Assembly (NCBI GenBank): GCA_964483635.1
Contig: CAZABS010000002.1
Span: 1-55,208 of the forward strand
Direction: 5' to 3'
Source of the DNA: CAZABS01 sp964483635
GTDB taxonomy: Bacteria; Patescibacteriota; Minisyncoccia; Moranbacterales; UBA1568
DNA length: 55,208 bases
In this document: piece by piece, positions 14,954-23,711 of the stretch
Layout of the letters: each line of letters starts with the position of its first letter
Position numbering within the stretch: position 1 is the first letter of the stretch
The notes under the pieces: model-generated
Told to the model about the DNA's origin: nothing
Database searches by the model: none
The model's input: only the letters and a program-made list of their open reading frames with translations
Program-made: the position numbers and the translations under genes

Positions 14954-16653
14954 ACGATTTTTTGAAGTGATTTCATCACATCTTCCACTGAAAATGGATT
15001 GCCATCGTACTGGAGAATACGCCGTGTGACCGTAATTTTATACTCCCGTTCCAAGAGATCGGCAAACTGACCCGTAGCATTATTTTCGATGACCACCACC
15101 TCCTTGTTTTTCGGAAAGAGTTTCTTCCCGCTTTCCGGGAGAGGATACACTTGGGGGAAATGAATATGGACAAAATAATCGTCTTGCATTCGATCAAGCA
15201 CCTCCTCGACGACACCGAAATTCGATCCCCACGTCACAACGAGACACTCCGCTTTTTTAATATTCCCGATAACCACAGGTGGGAGAACTGCACTCCGAAG
15301 ACCCTCGAGCTTCGAAAGGCGCTTTTCATGCTGTGCCAATCGAACGGTAGCACTCTCCGTGATATGAGCAGCTTCATCATGTTCATCGCTATCCACTCCG
15401 ACAAGACCCGTTCCAAACCCCGGAACTCCCCTCGGTGAAATCCCATTTTTCTGCATCTGATACCGCTGGTACTCTGGATTCGTTTCGGTTATGTAGTTTT
15501 TTACTGGCAATTGTTTTACATCACGTTTCTCGACGGTAGATATTGCATCTAAGAGAAACTGGTCAGTTAAAATAAAGACTGGGACTTGATACTTGTCAGC
15601 AATGAGAAACGCTTGCTGAGCTGCCCGATACACCTCTGCAAGTGTCCCTGGAGCGAAGATCGCCCGCGGAAATTCACCTGCCCCAGCATAGAGCGCGAGG
15701 TTAAGATCGGCTTGCTCTGTCCGAGTCGGCAGCCCGGTGGCTGGACCTGGTCGCTGACCAATATGTATCACCACAGGAGTTTCGATCATACCCGAAAGAC
15801 TTACTCCTTCAGCCATGAGAGAAAATCCTCCACCAGAAGTCGTCACAATCGCCCGCGCCCCGGCATACCACGCTCCGATAGCCATATTTATCGCCGCGAT
15901 TTCGTCTTCTGCCTGATCGACTACAATACGAGATGACTTTGCGTGTCCCGCGAGAAATGAAAGCAGCGTTGTCCCAGGCGACATCGGGTACGATGAAATA
16001 AAATTACACCCAGCAGCAAGAACTCCCAGGCCAAGTGCCGTGTCACCAGAAAGCAGGAAGCTGTCTTTTTGGATAGATCTCCGTGGAAGTGCTATTTCTA
16101 TTCCCTCAACAAATCCAATATGGGTGCCATGAAGATATCCCATTTTGGCTGCTTCGATATTCTTCTCCACTACTTCTTCTCCTTTACGCGCAAAACGGGA
16201 ACGGAGATATTCATGAAAGGGTTTTTCATCCGCCTTGAGCATCCCAAGGACTACTCCAACTGCCAGAGTACTCGTATATATGGGGTGCCCCAATTCCCGC
16301 ACAAACCGTGTAAAGGGAACATCAATCACCTGACACTGTGTCTCACAAACTTTATCTTTCTCTCCAATCACCAGTGTTTGACGTGAGAGTCGGGGCGCTA
16401 GGTGCTTCATGGCACCTTTATCGAGCACAAACAGCAGATCAATCTTCTTCACAAAGGCACGTCTTGGCTTACTCGTAATCCGGATTTCGGTTGAATTACT
16501 CCCTCCGCGAATTCGTGACATATACTCCTTCGACGCAAAAACAAAATACCCTTCACGACGGAGCACTTCAACCAGAAGTGCCTCCACGGTCTGGATCCCT
16601 TGTCCAGCCGCTCCACCCAAGACGATAGAAATATCCCCAGAAAAACGATGCAT
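14950..16653 (-). CDS. korA: 2-oxoacid:ferredoxin oxidoreductase, fused gamma-alpha subunit
   Basis: The 567-aa product combines a gamma domain (GGAAGQGIQTVEALL at the N-terminus, the phosphate or TPP-contact loop) with an alpha domain (SSYPMSPGTTLLSF; DQAEDEIAAINMAIGA; TSGGGFSLMAEG). It has the fused KorA architecture. The start is placed at ATG 16651-16653 because the longer open frame runs into xseB and lacks family sequence. It lies 25 nt downstream of xseB, and its stop overlaps the embedded membrane gene. No separate ferredoxin-like delta subunit is visible, so an external ferredoxin is needed. Confidence 0.93.
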   Translation of the reverse strand: MHRFSGDISIVLGGAAGQGIQTVEALLVEVLRREGYFVFASKEYMSRIRGGSNSTEIRITSKPRRAFVKKIDLLFVLDKGAMKHLAPRLSRQTLVIGEKDKVCETQCQVIDVPFTRFVRELGHPIYTSTLAVGVVLGMLKADEKPFHEYLRSRFARKGEEVVEKNIEAAKMGYLHGTHIGFVEGIEIALPRRSIQKDSFLLSGDTALGLGVLAAGCNFISSYPMSPGTTLLSFLAGHAKSSRIVVDQAEDEIAAINMAIGAWYAGARAIVTTSGGGFSLMAEGVSLSGMIETPVVIHIGQRPGPATGLPTRTEQADLNLALYAGAGEFPRAIFAPGTLAEVYRAAQQAFLIADKYQVPVFILTDQFLLDAISTVEKRDVKQLPVKNYITETNPEYQRYQMQKNGISPRGVPGFGTGLVGVDSDEHDEAAHITESATVRLAQHEKRLSKLEGLRSAVLPPVVIGNIKKAECLVVTWGSNFGVVEEVLDRMQDDYFVHIHFPQVYPLPESGKKLFPKNKEVVVIENNATGQFADLLEREYKITVTRRILQYDGNPFSVEDVMKSLQKIV

Positions 16654-16678
16654 TTTTTTATTTTGCCCCCCCAATTGT

Positions 16679-16882
16679 TTAGTTCTCCTCAAGCTCTTTT
16701 TTGACAATTTCAAACTCATTTTCAATCTCCTTGAGCCTGGCTCGACTGGTTTTGATGAGGACAGCTCCTTCCTTAACTTTTTCAAGAGCTCGTTCGACAT
16801 CAACCTCGCCCGTATCAAACCAGCTCACAATGTCTTCTATTTTTTTGAGCGCTTCGGTCAAATTGGTTGTTTTTTCTTTCAT
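16679..16882 (-). CDS. xseB: Exodeoxyribonuclease VII small subunit
   Basis: A 67-aa coiled-coil helical-hairpin protein that binds XseA in exonuclease VII, a single-strand DNA exonuclease. It contains LTEALKKIEDIVSWFDTGEV and LEKVKEGAVLIK, the conserved XseB helices (usually ...LExGxL.LEeal..yeeG..L...). Its start overlaps the xseA stop by 4 nt, the usual arrangement for this pair. Confidence 0.92.
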   Translation of the reverse strand: MKEKTTNLTEALKKIEDIVSWFDTGEVDVERALEKVKEGAVLIKTSRARLKEIENEFEIVKKELEEN

Positions 16883-18450
16883 AACGGTGTTATTCCCTTA
16901 ATAATAGCGCTGAATTTTCCATTCGCCAATGAGCCCTCGATCGTTTCATCTATATGGATATCCTCAGTTCGTCGCACGAGTTTTCCCTGGCGCCGTAGCA
17001 GGGCGTACCCGCGCTCCAATACCCGCCTCGGATCGAGCGAGGCCAAGAGCTCTCCGAGTGTCCTCAGGGATTCCCCCACTCGCTCTACCACATGCATATG
17101 TTGCTGCATCAGCTGTTTTTCCGAATCACTGACGAAATTCTTTTTCGCTTGAATATGAAGTGTAAGAGAAAGTACTTCTCCATAAAATCGAGAAAAAAGT
17201 GTCTGAATATTTTTCTGTAACTCTCGGAAATACCCCTCGATTTTTCGCTCACTCTGGCCAAGAATTTCGTTCGTCTCCACCATCAAACCATTTCCAATAT
17301 TTACGAGGGTGGTTTTCGCAAGATCCGCTTCATGACGAGCCATTTCCCAACCAGATGCCAATTCTTTCGCAGTCGCCGTCGGTGTAGAGACCATCATATC
17401 GGCGACAAGCGCTGCGAGGGTCACATCTTTCTCATGTCCCACTCCACAGAGTACTGGCACCCGTGAGCGTGCTACTTCACGCACTAATTCTTCGTTGTTG
17501 AAGGCCTGAAGACTCTCGAGGCTCCCACCCCCACGAATGAGAACCAAGCAATCATATTCTTGAGCATTCTCTCGGAAAAATTGCAGGGCTTCGATGATTT
17601 CAAATACTGCCTTTTTCCCCTCCACAGCTGTTGGATAAAAATCAACGTGAATACCGTTTCGACCAAGATTCATCGTAAAGTCTCCGAGAGCCGCTCCATC
17701 CGCAGACGTCACGAGCGCCACCCGTTCGATGAGCCGAGGGAGAATTCGTTTACGCTCAGGAGCCAAGAGACCCTCCTGCTCCAGTTTCCGTTTCAGTGCA
17801 TCATAGGCTTTCTTGAGAGCACCTTCCCCAGCAAGCTCGATCACCCCAACCTTGAGACTAAATCTCCCGCTCGGCTTATAAATCTCCGGTACCCCCTCAA
17901 TGATAACCTCATCTCCAACAGCCAATTCAACTCCCGAAACCTGGTACTGATAGCGAAAAATGACACAGTTTACCAGCCCCTCACCTACCGGATCCTTGAG
18001 CGAAAAATATACCACACGTTCACGGAGATCCACACTCGTCACTTCCCCCTTCACCCGAGCCGCCATGCCCGACAGTTCGACATTCATTCCGTCGAGAAAC
18101 TGACTCACTGAGAGCGGCTCGTGATTCATAGATTCTCGTTGTTCCTCACCTCCCTCTGCCGGTCCAAATTCATTCTTCGCACTACTAAATCCTCTTCCTG
18201 AAAAATCGGTCACATTCGGCATATCACCCACTTTGCATTCTTCAAGAATACGGAGAAGAATTTTCCCGTACTTTTTGCTCTTGGCTGACTTGATCCCCTT
18301 CACCTCCAAGAGTTCAAGGAGTGTCGAGGGCATCCGGCCGACGAGTGCTTCGAGGGTTGCATTATTCATGACACGGTATGTCTCCACCCCCTCGATCCGC
18401 GCCTGTTCATCTCTCCAGTGCCGCAGCGTCTGCATCAATTTCTGTGACAT
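16879..18450 (-). CDS. xseA: Exodeoxyribonuclease VII large subunit with N-terminal HRDC domain
   Basis: Catalytic subunit of exonuclease VII. At 523 aa it is longer than typical XseA (about 400-450). Residues about 1-72 form an HRDC domain (LRHWRDEQARIEGVETYRVM; ELLEVKGIKSAKSKKYG), a helical nucleic-acid-binding module usually found in RecQ helicases and RNase D. After a linker come the OB-fold (about 110-215) and the nuclease core with VALVTSADGAALGDF, VLIRGGGSLESLQAFN, and GVGHEKDVTLAALVAD, all diagnostic. The fusion is in frame with no break. It probably alters DNA substrate recognition. Confidence 0.93.
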   Translation of the reverse strand: MSQKLMQTLRHWRDEQARIEGVETYRVMNNATLEALVGRMPSTLLELLEVKGIKSAKSKKYGKILLRILEECKVGDMPNVTDFSGRGFSSAKNEFGPAEGGEEQRESMNHEPLSVSQFLDGMNVELSGMAARVKGEVTSVDLRERVVYFSLKDPVGEGLVNCVIFRYQYQVSGVELAVGDEVIIEGVPEIYKPSGRFSLKVGVIELAGEGALKKAYDALKRKLEQEGLLAPERKRILPRLIERVALVTSADGAALGDFTMNLGRNGIHVDFYPTAVEGKKAVFEIIEALQFFRENAQEYDCLVLIRGGGSLESLQAFNNEELVREVARSRVPVLCGVGHEKDVTLAALVADMMVSTPTATAKELASGWEMARHEADLAKTTLVNIGNGLMVETNEILGQSERKIEGYFRELQKNIQTLFSRFYGEVLSLTLHIQAKKNFVSDSEKQLMQQHMHVVERVGESLRTLGELLASLDPRRVLERGYALLRRQGKLVRRTEDIHIDETIEGSLANGKFSAIIKGITPL

Positions 18451-18487
18451 AATGTTCTCTCAGTAAACGGATTGTCTCTCAATTTTT

Positions 18488-21400
18488 CTAACGGCTCTGA
18501 TTATAGAGAGCAGCGATTTCAGAAGCACCAAGAGCTCTATTGTAGATGCGGACTTCGTCCAATTTACCTGAAAAAAATCCAAAAGATCCACCGAATTGAC
18601 CAATGTAGAGATTGGTACTCTCCGTTGTATAAGCACTTGGAATTCCGTCAAGAGACCCACTTGAAGTAACTCCATCGACATACATAACGTATGAACTTCC
18701 ATTAAATGTTCCGGCAACGTGATGCCATTGACCAATAGCTACACTGGCAGTTGCAGCCTGTGGTGCAAAAGTACCTGCATGATTTTTCAGAGCGAACATT
18801 TGTGTGACTCCTCCATCACGCGTACTTGCAATTAGTTGAATATTTTTTGATCCGTCATACCACGAAATAACTCTTCCATCTGCTGTTTTATTTATCCAAA
18901 GAGCAATCGTAAACCCACTTGAACTGAGGTTGAAATTGCCGTTTTGAGGTACAGAAATATAATCATTACTCCCATCAAATGAAAGCGCCTGGCCGAGTTT
19001 TCCTGGCGTGACGGCAGGGCCATTCGTCAAGGTGCCATTGTTCCCCGCTCCGCTCCGGTCATAAGCAGTCGTTCCCGAGACATCCTGCCCATTGAACGAC
19101 CAATAGCCCTTGAGACTGGTATCTGTCCCGGTCGGTGTCCCGATCCGGTAGAGCTGGGAGATCTCATCCTCCGAGAGAGCACGGTTATACGTTCGCACTT
19201 CATCTATCTCTCCTTTGAAATTACGAAGACCTGTCCCATCATCTCCCACCCAAAAGGAATTCACATTGGAGACATTTCCCGCAAGCGTACCCGACGATAC
19301 GAGTACTCCATCGCTATAGAGCTTGACGGTGCTGCCGGCACGTAGCCCCACGAGATGATGCCACGCGTCATCACTCAGCGCCGTCCCGCCCCCAGGATAA
19401 ATTTCCGTGCTCCCGTTATTGACGTTCATCTGTGGAATCGAGCTGCTATTGATACCAAAGTACCACCCAGCTGCGCTCGATGAGTCTACATTTTTCTTCC
19501 CCACGAGCATATTCCCCGAGCTCCCCTGTGCCGTATAGCCCCGCCCTTTCGCCCAAAACGCCACCGAGAAATCGCCAGAACCAAAGTCCAAAACACCCGA
19601 AGCTGGATCAGTCACCGAAGCAATAGCATTGGTATCGGAACCTCCCGGAAAAAAAGTGAGTGAGGTTCCCATTTTTCCGGTAGACCAGGATGGGCTATTG
19701 GTAAGGGTGAGGGTGGTACCATTGGTGCTGCTATCAGTTGCGCTCGATCCTGAACCATCATCAAATCTCCAATACCCAGCGAGGCCCGAGTCGAGGCGGC
19801 CGACACCCTGCGGAGTCGAGGCGGCGGAATTTACCTTGTCACTCTGCCCGCTCGCGTAAAGGGACTGGATTTCACTCACCGACAGGACACGGTTGTTGAT
19901 GCGTACTTCGTCAAGAATTCCACCAAATCGCCCCGTACTCCCATTGTCACGCGCACCGATAGTGATCGCTGATGTTGTATTAGACATTGACCCACTAAAA
20001 CTCGTGGTAGATCCTGAGAGCACGCCATCAACATAAAAATCGATTCGAGTTCCCGTTTGGATGGCGACTGTATATAAGTGCCACTGACCATCGTTTATCG
20101 TACGTGAAAGCGTGACACTTGCAATAGTACTTCCACCCGAGGTCCAACTAATAAAACAAATGGCACTATCGGACATCTGTTGCAGCGCCCATTCCCAGCC
20201 AGGACTAGTCGCTCCTTTCATAACAAGATAATACCCCGAATTTGTTCCGCAGGTCTGGCTGGAAACAGAGCCTGATTTCTTTGCCCATGTTGAAATAGTC
20301 ATGTTGTTTACCGATGGACTGTGGACATCAGCATCCGGAACAGAGACATAATCATCCGTCCCATCAAAATTCAAAGCCTGACCGACGGCTCCGGGGGTGA
20401 CGGCAGGGCCATTGGTGAGGGTGCCGTTATTCCCCGCGCCACTCCGGTCGAAGGCTGTGGTACCAGAGACATCCTCCCCATCGAAAGACCAGTAACCCTT
20501 GAGGCTCGTGTCCACCACTGTCGGTGTCGTGAGTCGGTAAAGTTGGGAAATTTCATCGGTGGAAAGAGTGCGGTTGTATACACGAACTTCGTCGATATCA
20601 CCAGTAAAGAAACCATCGCCACCATTATTCGTTAACCCAGTAACCTTATAACCCCCAATGCGCCAATAACTTGATGGGTACGATGAATAGACTGTTCCGA
20701 TGGCGGTGGTTTGCTGGAGAACACCATCGACATAGAGCTGTATCGTCTTATTGTCCCCGTTACTCACGCCTACAGCATGGTGCCAATTCCCGTCATTGAA
20801 AGTACTCGGCGACGTTGCATATTTACTCACACCATCGTAAACACGAAAATAAACCTTGCCATCTGTGCCAATATAAATATCACGATCATAATAGATAGAC
20901 CCAGTACCAGTTTGATTGCTTTCCAGACCAATAATCTTGCGTCCTGAGGCGGTAGAGGTTTTGAACCAAGTGGAAAGAGTAAACATCTTGAAACTACTCC
21001 CGTCACCAATGTTGGTAGTCGTGGTAATCTCGTCATTTGAACCATCAAATGTCACAGCAGTCCCGATCTTGCCTGATGACTGCCAAATTGGAGATCCCTG
21101 AAGAGTCCCTGTATTTGCGTTTGTACTTGCATCTGCTGCCGAAGTTCCCGTACCTTCATCAAATTTCCAGTAACCAGCGAGACCATTAGCGAGAGTACCT
21201 CCCCCCTGTTTTTGGGAGATACTCGAGTTTATTTTGTCACTCGAGCCGAGATCGTAGAGAGACTGGATTTCAGTCGCCGCGAGCGCACGATTGTAAACGC
21301 GGACTTCGTCCATTGAACCATTCACATTGAAATACGGACCCCCTGCTCCATACGAACCAACTTGAAAGAATTCACTGTTTGAAGTAGATCCCGAAACAGC

Positions 21401-22039
21401 CGTCGAACCAACTGATACTCCGTCTTGATAGAAATACATCGTGCTTCCGGAACGCACTCCCATGTAATAGTGCCAGTCACCAACAATGGAAGTAGGGGTA
21501 GCAAGAGCATAGGTAGAAGATCCATTTCGGACGACAAACTGCAACTGATTGCTACTCCCGTACTGGAAATAATACCCAGCTGCATTTCCCGTTCCGACCG
21601 CTGTTTTTGAGAGTGGCACGTTGACAGATGAACTCTGATCAACATATCCACTCGTTTTCATCCAAAACCCAACTGAAAAATCACCCGAGCCAAAGTCAAG
21701 CTGACCACCTGCCGGGTCACCAATATGGACATATGCTTGGGTATCCACACCATCTGGCCAGAAACTGAGCGCCTGGCCGACTTTTCCAGCGACTTTCGCC
21801 GGACCGTTGGTTAGTGTTCCATTTGCTCCCGTTGTACTTTTATCGGTTGCGGTTGTTCCAGAGATATCTGCTCCATCGAACGTCCAATAGCCAACCAAAC
21901 CCGATGTAAGCGTACCTGTCTGTGGAGCATTGAGGCGTCCCCCAGCACGAACGGAGAAATACCAATAACTGATGGCTATACCACCAAAGACAACAAACAG
22001 CCCCAGATATTGGATGACGCGGGAACGAGTATGAGACAT
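18488..22039 (-). CDS. Giant surface protein with five LamG/concanavalin-A-like modules
   Basis: An 1183-aa protein with a short basic N-terminus, one transmembrane or signal-anchor helix (about 9-30) and five tandem LamG-like jelly-roll modules of about 225 residues each. Every module opens with GYWxFD (GLVGYWTFDG, GLAGYWKFDEG, LKGYWSFDGED, GLAGYWRFDDG, LKGYWSFNGQD) and closes with DEVRxYNRxLsxxEIxxLY. Modules 3 and 5 are nearly identical over long stretches, so recent internal duplication is likely. Such modules bind glycans or proteins. I infer an extracellular adhesin anchored at its N-terminus; no enzyme domain or C-terminal sorting signal is visible. Confidence 0.9.
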   Translation of the reverse strand: MSHTRSRVIQYLGLFVVFGGIAISYWYFSVRAGGRLNAPQTGTLTSGLVGYWTFDGADISGTTATDKSTTGANGTLTNGPAKVAGKVGQALSFWPDGVDTQAYVHIGDPAGGQLDFGSGDFSVGFWMKTSGYVDQSSSVNVPLSKTAVGTGNAAGYYFQYGSSNQLQFVVRNGSSTYALATPTSIVGDWHYYMGVRSGSTMYFYQDGVSVGSTAVSGSTSNSEFFQVGSYGAGGPYFNVNGSMDEVRVYNRALAATEIQSLYDLGSSDKINSSISQKQGGGTLANGLAGYWKFDEGTGTSAADASTNANTGTLQGSPIWQSSGKIGTAVTFDGSNDEITTTTNIGDGSSFKMFTLSTWFKTSTASGRKIIGLESNQTGTGSIYYDRDIYIGTDGKVYFRVYDGVSKYATSPSTFNDGNWHHAVGVSNGDNKTIQLYVDGVLQQTTAIGTVYSSYPSSYWRIGGYKVTGLTNNGGDGFFTGDIDEVRVYNRTLSTDEISQLYRLTTPTVVDTSLKGYWSFDGEDVSGTTAFDRSGAGNNGTLTNGPAVTPGAVGQALNFDGTDDYVSVPDADVHSPSVNNMTISTWAKKSGSVSSQTCGTNSGYYLVMKGATSPGWEWALQQMSDSAICFISWTSGGSTIASVTLSRTINDGQWHLYTVAIQTGTRIDFYVDGVLSGSTTSFSGSMSNTTSAITIGARDNGSTGRFGGILDEVRINNRVLSVSEIQSLYASGQSDKVNSAASTPQGVGRLDSGLAGYWRFDDGSGSSATDSSTNGTTLTLTNSPSWSTGKMGTSLTFFPGGSDTNAIASVTDPASGVLDFGSGDFSVAFWAKGRGYTAQGSSGNMLVGKKNVDSSSAAGWYFGINSSSIPQMNVNNGSTEIYPGGGTALSDDAWHHLVGLRAGSTVKLYSDGVLVSSGTLAGNVSNVNSFWVGDDGTGLRNFKGEIDEVRTYNRALSEDEISQLYRIGTPTGTDTSLKGYWSFNGQDVSGTTAYDRSGAGNNGTLTNGPAVTPGKLGQALSFDGSNDYISVPQNGNFNLSSSGFTIALWINKTADGRVISWYDGSKNIQLIASTRDGGVTQMFALKNHAGTFAPQAATASVAIGQWHHVAGTFNGSSYVMYVDGVTSSGSLDGIPSAYTTESTNLYIGQFGGSFGFFSGKLDEVRIYNRALGASEIAALYNQSR
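18990..20550 (-). repeat. Near-duplicate DNA segments inside the LamG gene
   Basis: The stretch at roughly 18990-19160 closely matches roughly 20390-20550, covering the end of one LamG module and the start of the next (GYWSFxGxDVSGTTAxDRSGAGNN). The similarity extends to the DNA level, with scattered mismatches. It marks internal module duplication and could foster slippage or assembly error. Confidence 0.7.
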
Positions 22040-22042
22040 AGG

Positions 22043-22438
22043 TTATGCTCTCATTTTAGCACGCCACAAAAGAATGAGGAGGAAACTCATCCCAGCTATT
22101 CCGAGGACATCTACTAGGACATCCTGTAGGTGAGCGCCTCGCCCAAAAATGAAGAACTGATGGAGCTCGTCCGTGGCTCCGTACATGAGCGAAAACACGG
22201 CTGCCAATATCAGAACTTTTCCAAACGTTTCTTTCAAATAGACGAGCCAGAAAAAACGAAAAGTGAGGAAGGTTAGTACGGCATATTCGAATACATGTGC
22301 GCTCTTGCGCTCGACGACGTACCAGAAAGGTGGTTCCCAATTTACTCCCGTTCCAGGCTGGTGCGAAAAAAAGAAAATAAGCCCCATCCATAAAATGAGC
22401 CAACTCCCACGCGCTGCGATCCGGATCGATCGAGTCAT
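22043..22438 (-). CDS. VanZ-like family membrane protein
   Basis: A 131-aa protein with four hydrophobic helices and the VanZ-family pattern: SHQPGTGVNW, ERKSAHVFEYAVLTFL (a conserved K-x-x-H-x-x-x-Y-x-x-L block) and GATDELHQFFIFGRGAHLQDVLVDVLG. VanZ proteins influence glycopeptide sensitivity in enterococci, but the general biochemical role is unclear. The start at 22438 (MTRSIRI) is preferred over the longer frame because the extra N-terminal residues overlap an upstream small ORF in another frame. Confidence 0.88.
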   Translation of the reverse strand: MTRSIRIAARGSWLILWMGLIFFFSHQPGTGVNWEPPFWYVVERKSAHVFEYAVLTFLTFRFFWLVYLKETFGKVLILAAVFSLMYGATDELHQFFIFGRGAHLQDVLVDVLGIAGMSFLLILLWRAKMRA

Positions 22439-22451
22439 GCCAAAAAAATAA

Positions 22452-22568
22452 CTATTTCCCTCGGAATCTTTCCATGACCTCCTGAGAAAGAACAAAAAAA
22501 GCGTAAAATGGAAGCCAGAGCCATTTGGTCGAACGAAGAAAGTCATCGAGTGTTTTATTGAGGTTCAT
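22452..22568 (-). CDS. 38-residue peptide with one hydrophobic helix
   Basis: ATG at 22566-22568 runs to TAG at 22452-22454. The peptide starts MNLNKTLDDFLRSTKW, continues with a hydrophobic stretch (LWLPFYAFFVLS) and ends in a charged tail (QEVMERFRGK). It sits 13 nt upstream of the VanZ-like start, with GAGGGA near its stop. No strong ribosome-binding site of its own is visible. It is plausible but unproven. Confidence 0.4.
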   Translation of the reverse strand: MNLNKTLDDFLRSTKWLWLPFYAFFVLSQEVMERFRGK

Positions 22569-22586
22569 ACGAAAGATTTTAAGCTA

Positions 22587-22961
22587 TTAAGCTGAAGGGC
22601 TTTTGAGCTTGCTAATCATAGAGATTAACATCTTTTTTTCTTCATTAATTAAAACAAAGATCTCTTTTCTTAGCATACCATTTCCATATTTAAGCTCCTC
22701 GCTCACAATTAACTGCGTCTCGAGCTCTGCTAAAGAGCCGTGGGAAATCCGCAAAAACTGGACAAAATCTTTCCTCGATGATCGGCTCCTTCCTTCTGCT
22801 ATATTTGAAGGAATAGATACAGCCGCTCGCCTCATTTGTGATGATAAGCTATACATCTCCTCTTTTGGAAAAGAAGCAGTAAACGCATATATCTTCGTCA
22901 CCAAAATTATTCCTTTTTGCCAGACAATAAGCTCTTTATACGTTTCTATCATAGCTTTCAT
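22587..22961 (-). CDS. Four-helix-bundle protein (23S rRNA intervening-sequence protein family)
   Basis: A 124-aa helical protein with the family signatures YKELIVWQKG near the start, YSLSSQMRRAAVSIPSNIAEG in the middle (Q-x-RRAaxSIpsNIAEG is diagnostic) and FLRISHGSLAELETQLI. Members form pentameric four-helix bundles and were first found in 23S rRNA intervening sequences, although most, like this one, are stand-alone. Function is unknown. AGCTT-rich repeats flank it on both sides, unlike its neighbours. Met1 or Met4 may be the start. Confidence 0.9.
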   Translation of the reverse strand: MKAMIETYKELIVWQKGIILVTKIYAFTASFPKEEMYSLSSQMRRAAVSIPSNIAEGRSRSSRKDFVQFLRISHGSLAELETQLIVSEELKYGNGMLRKEIFVLINEEKKMLISMISKLKSPSA

Positions 22962-22964
22962 TAC

Positions 22965-23000
22965 AGCTTACAAGCTTAGCAGCTACAAGCTTCAAAGCTA
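22965..23000. repeat. AGCTT-rich short repeats next to the four-helix-bundle gene
   Basis: Four or more AGCTT/AAGCT units lie in 36 nt, arranged as imperfect direct and inverted copies. They occupy the upstream region of the four-helix-bundle gene up to the HAD stop. Similar AAGCTATTAAGCT units lie after the gene at about 22580-22592. They may be iterons, a processing site or remains of an insertion. Confidence 0.5.
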
Positions 23001-23711
23001 ATGGCTGATCTCATAAATTACATCCTTTTTCTCAACGACGATGCGCCACCCTTCTTTTTCAGCCGTTTTCTTGAGATTTTTGTTGGGGTTGAAGGCAATT
23101 GGGTGTGCAACCATTTTAAGAAACGAGCTATCCGATTCAGTATCCCCCACACCCACCGAATCCTCAAGTGACAACCCGTGTTCAAAAACATATTGCTTCA
23201 CCACCTCACCCTTGTTGCGTGATGGCTCGAAAGACGCTACCCCGGTATACCGCTTTGCCTCATCTAACTCATAAACACTCCCAAAGACCGCATCAAATTT
23301 CAGATAATGGTCATTGTACTCAGTCACAATCTCAAGAGGTGATCCTGAAACCACAATAATGTGATAGTTTTCTTTCTTGAGTTTTCGAATCAGCTCCTCC
23401 GCAAAAATATAGGTGCGTTTCGCTTGAAAAGGCACAACGATTTTGGCTGCCCTGAGAACATCTGTTTCACTTACCCCTCGTATATGTTCCGCGTAGAGCG
23501 CCACGAGTGCCTTTCGATAATCTTCATACGTCCCTTCGTGTTCGATCCAATTGGAATAAATCTCCGTGAGGCGTTTGCGAACTTCATTGGAGAAAATCTT
23601 CATCCAAGAAAGCTCATTGATCAGCTCAAAGTGGAGATTCTTCCGGAAAATGGTTCCATCAATATCGAAAATGGCCAATTTCTTATTGGCGACTCCTTTT
23701 TTTGTTGGCAT
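22998..23711 (-). CDS. HAD-superfamily phosphatase, subfamily IB (SerB-like)
   Basis: A 237-aa cytoplasmic HAD hydrolase. Motif I is FDIDGT (Asp nucleophile and Asp acid), motif II is VVSGSP, and motif III/IV is GVGDTESDSSFLKMV. The helical cap between motifs I and II fits subfamily IB, which includes phosphoserine phosphatase and similar small-molecule phosphatases. The substrate cannot be assigned. The gene overlaps the SpoU methylase gene upstream by 29 nt. Confidence 0.9.
   Translation of the reverse strand: MPTKKGVANKKLAIFDIDGTIFRKNLHFELINELSWMKIFSNEVRKRLTEIYSNWIEHEGTYEDYRKALVALYAEHIRGVSETDVLRAAKIVVPFQAKRTYIFAEELIRKLKKENYHIIVVSGSPLEIVTEYNDHYLKFDAVFGSVYELDEAKRYTGVASFEPSRNKGEVVKQYVFEHGLSLEDSVGVGDTESDSSFLKMVAHPIAFNPNKNLKKTAEKEGWRIVVEKKDVIYEISH

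Noticed and set aside
16654..16818. N-terminal extension of korA into the xseB gene
   Set aside because: The extra 55 residues are basic and low complexity, match no oxidoreductase sequence, and are xseB read in another frame. ATG at 16653 gives the proper gamma-domain start.
18488..22039. Repeat array mistaken for CRISPR
   Set aside because: The repeats are long, in frame and encode LamG modules; there are no short identical repeats with unique spacers. No CRISPR array was seen in the window.
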